64,000 bases of DNA from Bacteroides sp. (GTDB taxonomy: Bacteria; Bacteroidota; Bacteroidia; Bacteroidales; Bacteroidaceae): the NCBI GenBank assembly GCA_017471925.1, contig JAFURM010000028.1, forward strand, positions 1 through 64,000. The letters run 5' to 3'. How positions within the stretch are numbered: position 1 is the stretch's first letter; every line of letters starts with the position of its first letter. The notes beneath the pieces were generated by a model. It saw nothing but the letters and a program-made list of their open reading frames with translations, was not told where the DNA came from and made no database searches. The position numbers were made by a program, and so were the translations under genes. Positions 7,408 through 16,236 of this stretch are shown one piece after another.

Positions 7408-8592
7408 TTATTTGTTTTCCAATCTCTTGATGCGTTCCAAGGCTTCGGCCAGCTTATCGTCCTTGCAGCAGAGGGAGATGCGGATGTAGCGGTTGCCGTT
7501 GCTGCCGAAGATGAAGCCGGGGGTGAGGAACACGCGGGCTTCATGGAGTACACGCTCGGTCAGTTCCTCCACATTGCCGCAGGAGTCGGGGATGCGTCCC
7601 CAAAGGAACATGCCCACCTGTCGCTTGTCGTAGGCGCAGCCCAGAGTGTCCATGATGGCACCGGCCAGAGCGCGGCGGTTGGCGTAATTGCGGTTGTTGC
7701 CGGCATACCAATCCTGTTCGGCCTCTAAGGCAGTGGCGGCAGCCAGCTGCATGGCGCGGAACATGCCGCTGTCGATGTTGCTCTTCACCTTCAGTACCCA
7801 CTGGATGAAGTCGGCATTGGAAGCCAGCATGGCGATGCGCCAGCCCGGCATGTTGTGGCTCTTGCTCATGGAGTTGAACTCGATGCAGCACTCCTTGGCA
7901 CCCGGCACGTTGAGGATGCTCAGCGGGTGGTCGTTCAGGATGAAGCTGTAGGGGTTGTCGTTCACGATGACAATCTGCTTGCGGCGGGCAAAGTCCACCA
8001 GCCGTTCGTACAGTTCGGGGGTGGCATTGGCACCGGTGGGCATGTTGGGGTAGTTGGTCCACATCAGCTTCACACGCGAGAGATCCATCTGCTCCAACTG
8101 TTCCCAGTCGGGCATCCAGCCGTTCTCCTCCTTCAGGTCATAGTTGACGACCTCCGCGCCCAATATCTTGCTCAGTGAGGTGTAGGTGGGGTAGCCCGGA
8201 TTGGGTACCAGTACCTGTTCGCCCGGATTCACGAAGGCCAGCGTGACGTGCAGGATGCCCTCCTTGGAACCGATGAGTGGCTGGATTTCCGTCTTGGGGT
8301 CGAGCTCCACGCCGTACCACTTCCGGTACCAGTCGGCGAAGGCCTGACGCAGTTCGGGCACTCCCACATAGGGCATGTAGCCGTGTCCGTCGGGGTTGTG
8401 GGCCTCCGTGCAGAGCCGTTCTATGGCCTCTTGTGAGGGGGGCATGTCGGGACTGCCTATGCCCAGACTGATGACGTTCTTGCCTTCGGCATTCATTTGG
8501 GCCACTTCTTTCAGCTTGCGCGAGAAGTAGTATTCGCTTACGCTTGCCAAACGGTCGGCCGGTCGTATCTTAGTTGATGCTTGATTTCCCAT
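7408..8592 (-). CDS. PLP-dependent aromatic/aspartate-type aminotransferase
   Basis: 394 residues, class I/II fold. Visible motifs: VLVPNPGYPTY, NYPNMPTGA, IVNDNPYSFI and the PLP-lysine segment FNSMSKSHNMPGWRIAM (SxSKxxxMxGWR). Between pheA and the DAHP synthase-mutase, it probably transaminates phenylpyruvate, 4-hydroxyphenylpyruvate or prephenate, though the family also includes LL-diaminopimelate aminotransferases. Its start overlaps the end of pheA by 23 bp, suggesting translational coupling. Confidence 0.85.
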   Translation of the reverse strand: MGNQASTKIRPADRLASVSEYYFSRKLKEVAQMNAEGKNVISLGIGSPDMPPSQEAIERLCTEAHNPDGHGYMPYVGVPELRQAFADWYRKWYGVELDPKTEIQPLIGSKEGILHVTLAFVNPGEQVLVPNPGYPTYTSLSKILGAEVVNYDLKEENGWMPDWEQLEQMDLSRVKLMWTNYPNMPTGANATPELYERLVDFARRKQIVIVNDNPYSFILNDHPLSILNVPGAKECCIEFNSMSKSHNMPGWRIAMLASNADFIQWVLKVKSNIDSGMFRAMQLAAATALEAEQDWYAGNNRNYANRRALAGAIMDTLGCAYDKRQVGMFLWGRIPDSCGNVEELTERVLHEARVFLTPGFIFGSNGNRYIRISLCCKDDKLAEALERIKRLENK

Positions 8593-9421
8593 CTTCGTAT
8601 TCTCCTAATATTTTAAGTTCCTTGATCAACGGCATGATGGCCGCAATGGATTGTTTGTATCTCAGTACGTTGTCGAACACCACGTCTACGTAGAACTGGT
8701 ATTCCCATTCCCTTCCGATGATGGGCAGGGACTGGATTTTGCTCAGGCTGATGTGGTAGAAAGAGAGGATGGAGAGCACCTGCGAGAGGCTGCCTTCCGT
8801 GTGGGGCAGGGTGAAGACCATGCTGGCCTTGTTTACCTCCTTGCTGCGGTAGCGGTTCAGTTCGTCCACCTGCCAAGGGTCGGCCACTACGAGGAAGCGG
8901 GTGAAGTTGTGTTTGTTGGTCTCGATGCCGTCCTGCAGCACCTTCATACCATACATCTCGGCGGCTCCCTTGGCGCAGATGGCCGCATGGCCTTTCAGTT
9001 GCTCCTTCATGATGATTTCGGCACTCAGGGCGGTGTCTTCGGCCTCCACTACCTTCATGCGGGGGTGGCGGCTCAGGAACTCGCGGCATTGCATCAGGGC
9101 GATGGGGTGGGAGTTGACCTCTGTGATGTCTTCCCAATCCTCTTGGGGCAGGCAGCAGATGCAGTGGGAAATGCGCAGCTTGTGCTCGCCTACAATCTGT
9201 ACGTTGCTCTGCTTCAGCAGTTCATAGTTGTGCAACAGGCTGCCGGCAATGGTGTTCTCTATGGCACAGAGACCGATGACCTGGCTGTCCTGCCTGATGG
9301 CTTCGAACACCTCCTCAAAGGTGGCACAGCAAATCAGCTCTATCTCCTCACCCTCAAAGTAGCGGTGGGCTGCAATGTCGTGGAAGGAACCGAGGGTTCC
9401 CTGGATGGCGATTCTCCTCAT
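8570..9421 (-). CDS. pheA: Prephenate dehydratase
   Basis: 283 residues. The N-terminal dehydratase domain starts RIAIQGTLGSFHDIAAHRYF and includes LCAIENTIAGSLLHNY. The conserved Thr-Arg-Phe motif appears as NFTRFLVV (near 190). The C-terminal ACT domain (SMVFTLPHTEGSLSQVLSIL, then KIQSLPI) is the usual phenylalanine-binding regulatory module. It makes phenylpyruvate from prephenate. No chorismate mutase domain is fused here. It is the first structural gene of the operon; its ATG lies about 20 nt after the leader hairpin. Confidence 0.92.
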   Translation of the reverse strand: MRRIAIQGTLGSFHDIAAHRYFEGEEIELICCATFEEVFEAIRQDSQVIGLCAIENTIAGSLLHNYELLKQSNVQIVGEHKLRISHCICCLPQEDWEDITEVNSHPIALMQCREFLSRHPRMKVVEAEDTALSAEIIMKEQLKGHAAICAKGAAEMYGMKVLQDGIETNKHNFTRFLVVADPWQVDELNRYRSKEVNKASMVFTLPHTEGSLSQVLSILSFYHISLSKIQSLPIIGREWEYQFYVDVVFDNVLRYKQSIAAIMPLIKELKILGEYEDGKSSIN

Positions 9422-9439
9422 ACTTTCTGTTCAAACGAA

Positions 9440-9541
9440 GAATCCCGCCTCAATGAATGGAGCGGGATTCATATCTTTGTTTTAAGTTCTTCTTTAAGTT
9501 CTTAAGCATCACTGTCACTTGACACATACAAACTCCCGCTC
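9440..9541 (-). promoter_or_regulatory. Predicted Phe/Tyr attenuator (terminator versus antiterminator)
   Basis: On the minus strand, GAATCCCGC (9470-9462) and GCGGGATTC (9448-9440) form a perfect 9-bp hairpin with a 13-nt loop, followed by TTCGTTTG, just before pheA. An upstream segment inside the leader ORF, GAGCGGGA (9541-9534), is perfectly complementary to TCCCGCTC (9467-9460). That pairing can extend past one bulged G through TTTGTAT (9532-9526) with ATATGAA (9474-9468). The two structures share the CCCGC arm and exclude each other. A ribosome stalled in the Phe/Tyr run leaves the upstream segment free; one reaching the stop codon covers it. The U tract is weak, so control of pheA translation is also possible. 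Confidence 0.75.
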
Positions 9542-9601
9542 TACTCTTTGGCTAAAGTAAAAGTAAAAAAAGAAGTAATATGCGTAAGCAAATAGGTTCA
9601 T
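9515..9601 (-). CDS. Phe/Tyr-rich leader peptide
   Basis: A 28-codon ORF, ATG at 9601-9599 and TGA at 9517-9515, starting about 30 nt after the -7 box. The peptide begins MNLFAYAYYFFFYFYFSQRV. In residues 4-16, 6 are Phe and 5 are Tyr, with two Ala. The operon it precedes makes exactly Phe and Tyr. This is the arrangement of the E. coli pheA leader peptide, but sensing both amino acids. The last codons form the 5' arm of the antiterminator. Confidence 0.8.
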   Translation of the reverse strand: MNLFAYAYYFFFYFYFSQRVEREFVCVK

Positions 9602-9631
9602 GCTTTTAGTCTCTTGTTTTGGTTTACGCGA

Positions 9632-9661
9632 CAAAGGTAATGCTTTTCTTTGAAATGCAAA
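9632..9661 (-). promoter_or_regulatory. Promoter of the Phe/Tyr operon
   Basis: TTTG (9661-9658), an 18-bp spacer and TACCTTTG (9639-9632) on the minus strand: a full Bacteroidetes consensus promoter. The leader RNA before pheA is about 200 nt. Confidence 0.8.
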
Positions 9662-9711
9662 CAAAATTCCATCTTTTTTTGTCATTGTCGCTCGTTTTGA
9701 TACTTCGAAAC

Positions 9712-12144
9712 TCAGAGCTTGACGGAAGTGCGCTTGCCTACGTAGCTGACAACGTGGGCTGAGGGAACCGGTGTGCCGAAGGCCGGTGTCTCTGCATTGA
9801 CCACTACCACTCTGAACGTGCGCTTCTGCAACATGCCGTCGTAGGCACCCTGGCGGGCCTCGATGGTGAGGCGGCGGCTGCGATCGTTCCAGCTGAAGCG
9901 GATGGTGCTGCGCTTGCCCTGTTCGTAGTCATAGCTCTCGCCGTCGTCCTCATAGAGGGTGAAGCTGGCATCGCTTCCCGGGTAGATGCGTATCTCCAGT
10001 TCGTCCCAAGGCTTTTGGCCTATCCACTGTACGTCGGGGCCTACGGGCAGGATGCTGCCTTCCCGCACAAAGGTGGGGGCCTTGTCGATGGTGGTTGCTA
10101 CCTCGATGGTCTGTCCGCCTTCGTGACGGCTGTTGGTCCACAGGTCATACCAGGCACATCCCTGGGGCAGGTAGACCTCCTGGCTCTTGGGAGCGGTGAA
10201 GTCTACGGGTGTTTCGCTGTAGGTGGGTTCTTCGTCGGTGTATTGGGCATGGAGCACGGGGGCGGCCATGACGCTCTTGCCGAAGAGGAACTGGTCGTTG
10301 CAGTCCCACGTCTGCTTGTCCTTGGGGAACTCCATGAAGAGCGCCCGCATGAAGCTGCCGCGCTCATTCGTCACGTCCCATGCCGTGGAGTAGATGTAGG
10401 GGAGCAGGGCGTAACGTTGCTTGATTCCGCTGCGGATGGCCTCATAGATGGTTTCGCCCGGTTGGCCGAACTGATAGATTTCACGCTTCACCTCTGTGCC
10501 ATGGGAGCGCATCATGGGGTTGTAGAGGGCATATTGCAGCCAACGCACGTAGAGTTCCTGGAAACGCGGGCTCTTGTAGCCCGGTCCGCTGCCACCCTGT
10601 TCGTTGTAGCGGTTGGCGAAGAAGCCGCCGATGTCGGTATTGAAGTGAGGGGCACCTGTCAGCGTGTAGTTCAGTCCGGCAGGTACTTGTGCACGCAGCA
10701 CTTTCCAGTCGGAAATGACATCGCCCGACCACACGTTGGCGGCATAGCGCTGCTGTCCGGCGAAGTAGGAGCGGGTCAGGATGAAGACGCGCTTGGCATC
10801 GGGCTGTTGGCGGATGTGGTCGTACACTCCACCCACGCCTACCAGCGGGAAGGCGTTGCGCACACTGCGCCATGAACCCATAGCGGTCTGCACTTCATAG
10901 TCTGCCTCTTTGGCGTCCACATGGTCAGGGTCGGTGGAGTCCATCCACCATGACTCGATGCCCAACGCGTATAGACGCGTCAGGTGTTGCCAGTATATGT
11001 CACGCGCTTCGCGACTATAGGGATCATAGAGTCTGACTCCGGAGGGATATTCGCTGCGTGGCGGCCAGGTGCTCGGACCGTGAGGCGGCCAGGTCTTTAC
11101 ATCGTCCAGCAAGTGGCCCTTGGCTTCCAGTTCCTTGTAGGGAAGGGTCTGGGGACCGAAGGAGGACCAGATGGATATCATGCTGTGGGCATTCAGGGCC
11201 TTGATGTCGTCCACCATCTTTTGCGGGTTGGGGAACTCTTCGTTCAGGAAGTCCATGGCGTTCCACAGGTAGTTGCTGCCCCAGTATTGCCAGTCCTGGA
11301 TGATGCCGTCCAAGGGGACACCCAGCTCACGGTAGCGACGCACCACTTCCACAATCTCGGCCTGGGAACGGTAGCGCTCGCGTGACTGCCAGAAGCCATA
11401 GCTCCAGAGGGGCATCATGGGCACGTCACCGGTCAGCCGACGCAACTGGGCCACGACGCCATCATTGTCTTCACCCCACAGGAAGTAGTAGTTCACGCAG
11501 TGGCCTACCTCAGAGGTGAAGCTTGTCTCCTGCTCGGAGTCGTTGAAGTCGGTGGGTGAATAGTTGTCCCAGAACAGGCCGTAGCCCTTGATGGACTGCA
11601 TCACGTGGGCATAGTCTTCCAGATTGGACTGCATCATCTTGCGGTTCTCGCCGCGCAGGTTCATCTTGCCGTTCTGCATGATGCCCAGTCCGTAGATGGC
11701 CTCTTCCTTGTCGAGGACAAACGACTGTCTCACCACGTAGGCTCCCCGGTCGGCACCCGAGGCGCGTGGGGTGAAGGCGGCTTGCCGTTCACGCAACAGG
11801 GGGGTGCCTGTGGCGGTGGCAAAGGTGACGCTGCCGGTGGCTTTGTCCACTCGGACGGTCAGGGTGCTGCTCTTCAGTGTCAGCGTGGATGCCGTTTCGC
11901 TGCTCTTGACGCGGACGGCTTCAGGTGTCATGACGACGGAGAGACTGCTGTCGCGGTGTTGGGCAATGTTCTCAGGGTGTTTGGTCACTCTCACGATGCC
12001 GGGGGCATAGAAGGTGATTCGGGTGGTCAGTGCCTCCTGGGAGGCTTTCACGGTGTGACTGCTGCCAATGTCAGTCGTGGGCTGTGCGCAGACCGTTGCG
12101 ATGCACGCAAGGAGGACTGCAAGAAAGGTTTTTGCTCTCTTCAT
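9712..12144 (-). CDS. GH31 alpha-glycosidase, probably alpha-xylosidase-like
   Basis: 810 residues with a signal peptide (MKRAKTFLAVLLACIATVCA-QPT), so exported. The N-terminal galactose-mutarotase-like domain is followed by the GH31 barrel. ESWWMDSTDPDH carries the likely nucleophile Asp402, and NVWSGDVISDW the likely acid/base Asp475. GAPHFNTDIGGFF follows, as in Bacteroides alpha-xylosidase-like GH31 enzymes. The C-terminal beta domains include a DUF5110-like segment (IRIYPGSDASFTLYEDDGES). The substrate could be an alpha-xyloside or alpha-glucoside; motifs alone do not decide. It lies 37 bp after the TPR gene and may be read through from it. No SusC/D pair is nearby. Confidence 0.87.
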   Translation of the reverse strand: MKRAKTFLAVLLACIATVCAQPTTDIGSSHTVKASQEALTTRITFYAPGIVRVTKHPENIAQHRDSSLSVVMTPEAVRVKSSETASTLTLKSSTLTVRVDKATGSVTFATATGTPLLRERQAAFTPRASGADRGAYVVRQSFVLDKEEAIYGLGIMQNGKMNLRGENRKMMQSNLEDYAHVMQSIKGYGLFWDNYSPTDFNDSEQETSFTSEVGHCVNYYFLWGEDNDGVVAQLRRLTGDVPMMPLWSYGFWQSRERYRSQAEIVEVVRRYRELGVPLDGIIQDWQYWGSNYLWNAMDFLNEEFPNPQKMVDDIKALNAHSMISIWSSFGPQTLPYKELEAKGHLLDDVKTWPPHGPSTWPPRSEYPSGVRLYDPYSREARDIYWQHLTRLYALGIESWWMDSTDPDHVDAKEADYEVQTAMGSWRSVRNAFPLVGVGGVYDHIRQQPDAKRVFILTRSYFAGQQRYAANVWSGDVISDWKVLRAQVPAGLNYTLTGAPHFNTDIGGFFANRYNEQGGSGPGYKSPRFQELYVRWLQYALYNPMMRSHGTEVKREIYQFGQPGETIYEAIRSGIKQRYALLPYIYSTAWDVTNERGSFMRALFMEFPKDKQTWDCNDQFLFGKSVMAAPVLHAQYTDEEPTYSETPVDFTAPKSQEVYLPQGCAWYDLWTNSRHEGGQTIEVATTIDKAPTFVREGSILPVGPDVQWIGQKPWDELEIRIYPGSDASFTLYEDDGESYDYEQGKRSTIRFSWNDRSRRLTIEARQGAYDGMLQKRTFRVVVVNAETPAFGTPVPSAHVVSYVGKRTSVKL

Positions 12145-12181
12145 GGTTTGGAATGTGGGTTAATCTGTTATGAATCTCTTG

Positions 12182-13144
12182 TTATAGTCCTAAGATGTCT
12201 GTCTGCTTCGGGCCGGTGGGCTGGTTGTCATAGCGTCCGTTGATGTCCTGCAGTTCGGCCGGATTCAGCTGCAGTGCCCGCTCCATGTCATTGGCGGCGC
12301 CCTCCTTGTCTCCCTTCTGCAGCTTGGCTTCTCCGCGCATCTGGTAGGCCTGGACGAAGTCGGGCGATGCTTCGATGGCTTCGTCCAGCATTTCGATGGC
12401 TTCGTCAGAGCGTTGCTGGGCGATGTAGAGGCCTCCCAGACAGAGGATGGCCTGTTCGTTGAAAGGGTTCAGTCCGGCTACGTGGCGGTAGTCGGCTTCC
12501 GCTTCCTGCGGTTTGCCGGTGGCCTCCTCCACCTTGCCGCGCAGCAACAGGGCACTCTCTTCGTCAGGGTTCTGTGCCAGCAGGGCATCGATGTCTTCCA
12601 TGGCCTCCTTGTATTGGTTCATCTTCATCAGGGCATCGGCGCGTAGCAGACGGGCTTCCGTGAAGTCATCTTTCAGCATGATGGCCTTGGTCAGATGGGC
12701 GATGCTCATGATGCCGTCGCCCTGTCCGTCCACCGCCTTTCCCAGGAGATAGTGGCCCATGGCGTTCCCCTCTTCGATGGCGATGGCCTGTCGGGCAGCT
12801 TCGGCCATGGCGGGATAGTCTTCCATCATGTAGCACAGGTGGGCCAGGGCGATGAAACTGGCACTGTGGGTGTTCTCCATGCGGGTCATGCGCTCCAGCA
12901 ATTGCCGGGCTTCACTCAGTTGGTTGGTCTGTATGTAGGCTTGGGAGAGGTAGCTCATGGTCTCGAAGTCCTCTTGCAGTTTCAAGGCTTCGTTGAAGCA
13001 CTTGATGGCATAGTCCTGTCGTCCCATGCGTTGGGCCCGCATACCGTCATACTTGAATATCTCGAAATTCTTTTGCTCGTTTCTCTTCTTTTCAGCTTCC
13101 GGGTCTTCGCTTTTCCCCGTGAAGAATGACTTGAAAAATCCCAT
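12182..13144 (-). CDS. Tetratricopeptide repeat protein
   Basis: 320 residues. After a basic/acidic N-terminus (GKSEDPEAEKKRNEQKNFEI) come about seven TPR-like helical pairs at about 34-residue spacing, e.g. AIKCFNEALKLQEDFETMSYL, EARLLRADALMKMNQYKEAM and AYQMRGEAKLQKGDKEGAAND. There is no signal peptide; MGFFKSFFTG is short and not a membrane segment. It is a probable cytoplasmic scaffold, with no partner indicated by sequence. It has its own -7 box upstream. Confidence 0.8.
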   Translation of the reverse strand: MGFFKSFFTGKSEDPEAEKKRNEQKNFEIFKYDGMRAQRMGRQDYAIKCFNEALKLQEDFETMSYLSQAYIQTNQLSEARQLLERMTRMENTHSASFIALAHLCYMMEDYPAMAEAARQAIAIEEGNAMGHYLLGKAVDGQGDGIMSIAHLTKAIMLKDDFTEARLLRADALMKMNQYKEAMEDIDALLAQNPDEESALLLRGKVEEATGKPQEAEADYRHVAGLNPFNEQAILCLGGLYIAQQRSDEAIEMLDEAIEASPDFVQAYQMRGEAKLQKGDKEGAANDMERALQLNPAELQDINGRYDNQPTGPKQTDILGL

Positions 13145-13184
13145 ATCTGTGTGAACTTTAAGTTGTTGGTTATACTTTCTGTAG

Positions 13185-13192
13185 CAAATGTA
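13185..13192 (-). promoter_or_regulatory. Putative -7 box TACATTTG
   Basis: Minus-strand match to TAnnTTTG, 41 bp before the TPR gene. A convincing -33 element is absent. Confidence 0.4.
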
Positions 13193-13238
13193 CGCAATTC
13201 TTTCAGATTAGTACGCATAAAGGGGGAGAAAACGCTGT

Positions 13239-14219
13239 TTAGATGATGATTTTGAGCAGGTCTGTGGGCTTCACGCCATCCAGATACTTGCCGATGGGCA
13301 GTTCTTCCAGCACCTTTTCCAAGCTTGCACGGTCATAGGGCAGTCCGTTCAGTCTCCGTTCCACTTCCTCGATAGGGAGTCCGCCCAGGAAGTCACCCTC
13401 AAACCGGCAGTCGGCGATGAGGCCTTGACGGATGTTGAAACGGACGGTGACGCTACCGCAGGCCAGTCGTGCTGTCTGACTCAGGGTGGCCTGTGGGGAA
13501 CGGCCGTAGATCCATTCCCAGGAGGCGAATTTCTCTTCTCCCGTGTGGCGGATGTGGCGCAGGTCCTCTTCGCTCAGGACAAACTCCTTGTCGGCATAGT
13601 CGTTGGAAAGGATGCGCTCCAGAGCGTTACGCAGCAAGGTGATGTCGGTCAGATGGGGAAGATACGCTTTCAGGTTGCACACCCGACTGCGTACCGATGC
13701 TATCCCTTTGGACGAGAGTTTGTCGGCCGAGGGGGTCAGGGCGTGAGCCAGCCGTTCCAGATTGACGTCATACATCAGGGTGCCGTGTACCATCAGCCGT
13801 CCCTTGACCACCCGTTTGGCAAAGCCGGATACCTTCCGCCCCTCCACCAGAATGTCGTTTCGTCCGGAGAGGGTGGCCGGAACGCCCAGCCTCTGCAGGG
13901 CCTGTGCCATGAGTCCGGCGTATTCAGGATAGTGTTCCTCCAGGTCGTTGCTGCATCCCACGATGCTGTAGTTCAGGTTGCCCTCGTCGTGATACACAGC
14001 TCCGCCTCCGCTCACCCTCCGCACGGGCAAGATGCCGTTGGCCTGCAGGTAGGATAGGTCTGTTTCGGTATGCAGCTGCTGGTTGGCTCCGATGATGACG
14101 GAGGGACTGTTCTGCCACAGGTAGAACAATGGCTTGTCGGTGAGCTGGTGTTCCAGGCAATATTCATCGAAGGCCATGTTGAAGTAAGGGTCGGTGCTGT
14201 CGTTTCTCAGGTAGCGCAT
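13239..14219 (-). CDS. lplA: Lipoate--protein ligase
   Basis: About 326 residues from the ATG at 14219, which gives the family-typical start MRYLRNDSTDPYFNMAFDEY; the frame is open to 14255, which would overlap recQ. Motifs include RRVSGGGAVYHDEGNLNYSI (the lipoyl-AMP pocket, RRxSGGGAVYHD), GRNDILVEGRKVSGFAKR and HGTLMYDVN. A small C-terminal accessory domain follows, as in LplA. It attaches scavenged lipoate to the E2 and GcvH proteins of 2-oxoacid dehydrogenase and glycine cleavage systems. It lies 19 bp downstream of recQ. Confidence 0.9.
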   Translation of the reverse strand: MRYLRNDSTDPYFNMAFDEYCLEHQLTDKPLFYLWQNSPSVIIGANQQLHTETDLSYLQANGILPVRRVSGGGAVYHDEGNLNYSIVGCSNDLEEHYPEYAGLMAQALQRLGVPATLSGRNDILVEGRKVSGFAKRVVKGRLMVHGTLMYDVNLERLAHALTPSADKLSSKGIASVRSRVCNLKAYLPHLTDITLLRNALERILSNDYADKEFVLSEEDLRHIRHTGEEKFASWEWIYGRSPQATLSQTARLACGSVTVRFNIRQGLIADCRFEGDFLGGLPIEEVERRLNGLPYDRASLEKVLEELPIGKYLDGVKPTDLLKIII

Positions 14220-14238
14220 GATGGGTATCTTTAGGGAT

Positions 14239-16236
14239 TCAGGACTCTTCTTCAAGTAGCTTCAGAACACCCTCTTCGTGTGTCAGGCGTTGCTCTTCCA
14301 GCATTTTCTGTAGGGTGGTCACGAGCATCTCTTTCTTGGTGTGCAGTCTCTCGGCCAGTTGGATGACGGGGAGCGGCTGCTCGCCCAGGATCTGCACGAT
14401 GGCTTCTTCCAGTTGGGGCGACGGCATGGCGGCCTTCCGTTTACCGTTCCGCCATTCCAGGCAGGTGTCACAGATGCCGCAGTTGTGCTCGTTTCGCTCA
14501 CCGAAGTAGTCCAGTAATATCCGGCTTCGGCAGACGGTTTCGCTCTCCACGTATTCCACAATGGCGTTGATGCGTTTTTCATACCGCTCCTTCCGCTCTT
14601 CGTATGCCGCACGTGGTATGTGGATGTGCTTGCTCTCTACGCGCTCGCGCGTGTATATTATATAAGGTGTCTTTTTGCGGGGGATATATTGCGCGATGCG
14701 TCGCTTGCTGAGGCTGATGAGGGAATCATAGATTTGCTGGCGTGTCAGTCCGGTGCGAACGGCAATGGAGTCTTCATTGATGAAGACCGCATCGGTAAAG
14801 ACACCTGTATAGTTGCGCATGATGTCGTTCAGAATCAGTTCGGTGGTTCCTTCCGTGTCGCGCAGTTTGTAGAAATCGTCCCTATGCCACAACAGGTGGA
14901 GACGCGAGGCACTGTCCTGCTCCTCCGTGTATTCGATGTAGCCGGCCAGGGCCAGCAGTTTGAGGGCACTGTCCACCTGCACGGGAAAGTGCTTGAAGGT
15001 GCGGCAGAACTCTTCGATGTTGAACTCCCTTACGCACCCTTCTCCATCGCCCATTGCCATCTGATAGTAGTATTGCAGGTGCTCATAGACCTCCTTGATA
15101 TACTCCTTCTCCGGGTAGTTCTCGGCAATGCGCTTGTGGAGTTTGGTCTTGTCGCTCGGTGCATAGAGAATGACGGCATAGGCCTTCTTCCCGTCACGTC
15201 CTGCACGTCCTGCTTCCTGGAAGTAGGCCTCTATGGAGTCCGGAAGGTCCAGGTGGACCACCAGGCGCACATCGGGCTTGTCAATACCCATGCCAAAGGC
15301 GTTGGTGGCTACGATAACCCGGCTGATGCCTTGCTGCCAGCGTCGTTGCCGCAAATCCTTGGTGGCATCGTCCAGTCCGGCATGATAGAAGTCTGTGACG
15401 ATTCCTTTCTGGTTGAGCAGTTCGGCCACCTCTTTCGTGCGGCGGCGGTTGCGCACGTAGACGATGCAACTGCCAGGAAGGCTGTTCAGAATGTGCAGCA
15501 GTTCGCCGTTCTTGTTCTCGGTACGTCTGACGACGTAGGCCAGGTTCTTGCGTTCGAAGCTCATCCGGAAGACATTCTTCTCCTTGAACTCCAACCGCTC
15601 CTGTATGTCCTTCACCACTTCAGGGGTTGCCGTAGCCGTCAGGGCCAGTACCGGAACGTCGGGCAGGAGGTGTCTCACCTCGGCAATCTTCAGGTAGGCC
15701 GGTCGGAAGTCATAGCCCCATTGCGAGATGCAATGGCTCTCGTCTACGGTAATCATGCTGATGTTCATCTTCCTCAGTTTGATGCGGAAGATGTCTGTGC
15801 CCAGTCTTTCAGGGGAGATGTAGAGAAACTTGTAGTTGCCGAAGATGGCGTTCTCCAGCGTGATGATGATTTGCTCGCGAGTCATGCCGGAATAGATGGC
15901 CAGGGCCCTGATGCCCCGTCGTTTCAGGTTCTGCACCTGGTCTTTCATCAGGGCGATGAGCGGCGTGACGACAAGGCACATACCCTCCTTGGCGAGTGCT
16001 GGCACCTGAAACGTGATGGACTTGCCACCACCGGTAGGCATCAGTCCCAGGGTGTCTCGCCCCTCGCTGATACTGTGTATAATCTCTTCCTGTATGCCCC
16101 GGAAAGAGTCATAGCCCCAGTATTGCTTGAGGATATTGAGCCCTTCAACTCCTTCCGAGGAGGATCTTATCTCCGTTTGGGGTTCTCCCCCTCGGGGGGA
16201 GTTAGAGAGGGCCGATGGGGACGAGATGCTCTTCAT
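14239..16236 (-). CDS. recQ: RecQ-family ATP-dependent DNA helicase
   Basis: 665 residues. Helicase motifs: I LMPTGGGKSITFQ, II ITVDESHCISQWGYDFRPAY, III LALTATATP, and VI QEAGRAGRDGK. The RQC zinc site is visible as C...CGICDTC (near 590-615). It unwinds branched DNA in repair and recombination. The extreme N-terminus is odd: residues about 8-34 (SALSNSPRGGEPQTEIRSSS...) are encoded by the palindromic repeat at 16138-16213, and the helicase homology begins right after it at LNILKQYWGYDSFRGIQ. Its start overlaps the recJ stop. A start after the repeat is conceivable, but no Met lies conveniently before the helicase core. Confidence 0.9.
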   Translation of the reverse strand: MKSISSPSALSNSPRGGEPQTEIRSSSEGVEGLNILKQYWGYDSFRGIQEEIIHSISEGRDTLGLMPTGGGKSITFQVPALAKEGMCLVVTPLIALMKDQVQNLKRRGIRALAIYSGMTREQIIITLENAIFGNYKFLYISPERLGTDIFRIKLRKMNISMITVDESHCISQWGYDFRPAYLKIAEVRHLLPDVPVLALTATATPEVVKDIQERLEFKEKNVFRMSFERKNLAYVVRRTENKNGELLHILNSLPGSCIVYVRNRRRTKEVAELLNQKGIVTDFYHAGLDDATKDLRQRRWQQGISRVIVATNAFGMGIDKPDVRLVVHLDLPDSIEAYFQEAGRAGRDGKKAYAVILYAPSDKTKLHKRIAENYPEKEYIKEVYEHLQYYYQMAMGDGEGCVREFNIEEFCRTFKHFPVQVDSALKLLALAGYIEYTEEQDSASRLHLLWHRDDFYKLRDTEGTTELILNDIMRNYTGVFTDAVFINEDSIAVRTGLTRQQIYDSLISLSKRRIAQYIPRKKTPYIIYTRERVESKHIHIPRAAYEERKERYEKRINAIVEYVESETVCRSRILLDYFGERNEHNCGICDTCLEWRNGKRKAAMPSPQLEEAIVQILGEQPLPVIQLAERLHTKKEMLVTTLQKMLEEQRLTHEEGVLKLLEEES
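16138..16213 (-). repeat. In-frame palindromic repeat in recQ
   Basis: A 76-bp element with outer arms GGCCCTCTCTAACTCCCCCC and GGAAGGAGTTGAAGGGCTC flanking a CCCCCCGAGGGGG palindrome and a variable centre. An element with the same arms lies at 31503-31587 inside an ABC-F gene. It is translated near the N-terminus of RecQ without breaking the frame. Confidence 0.75.
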
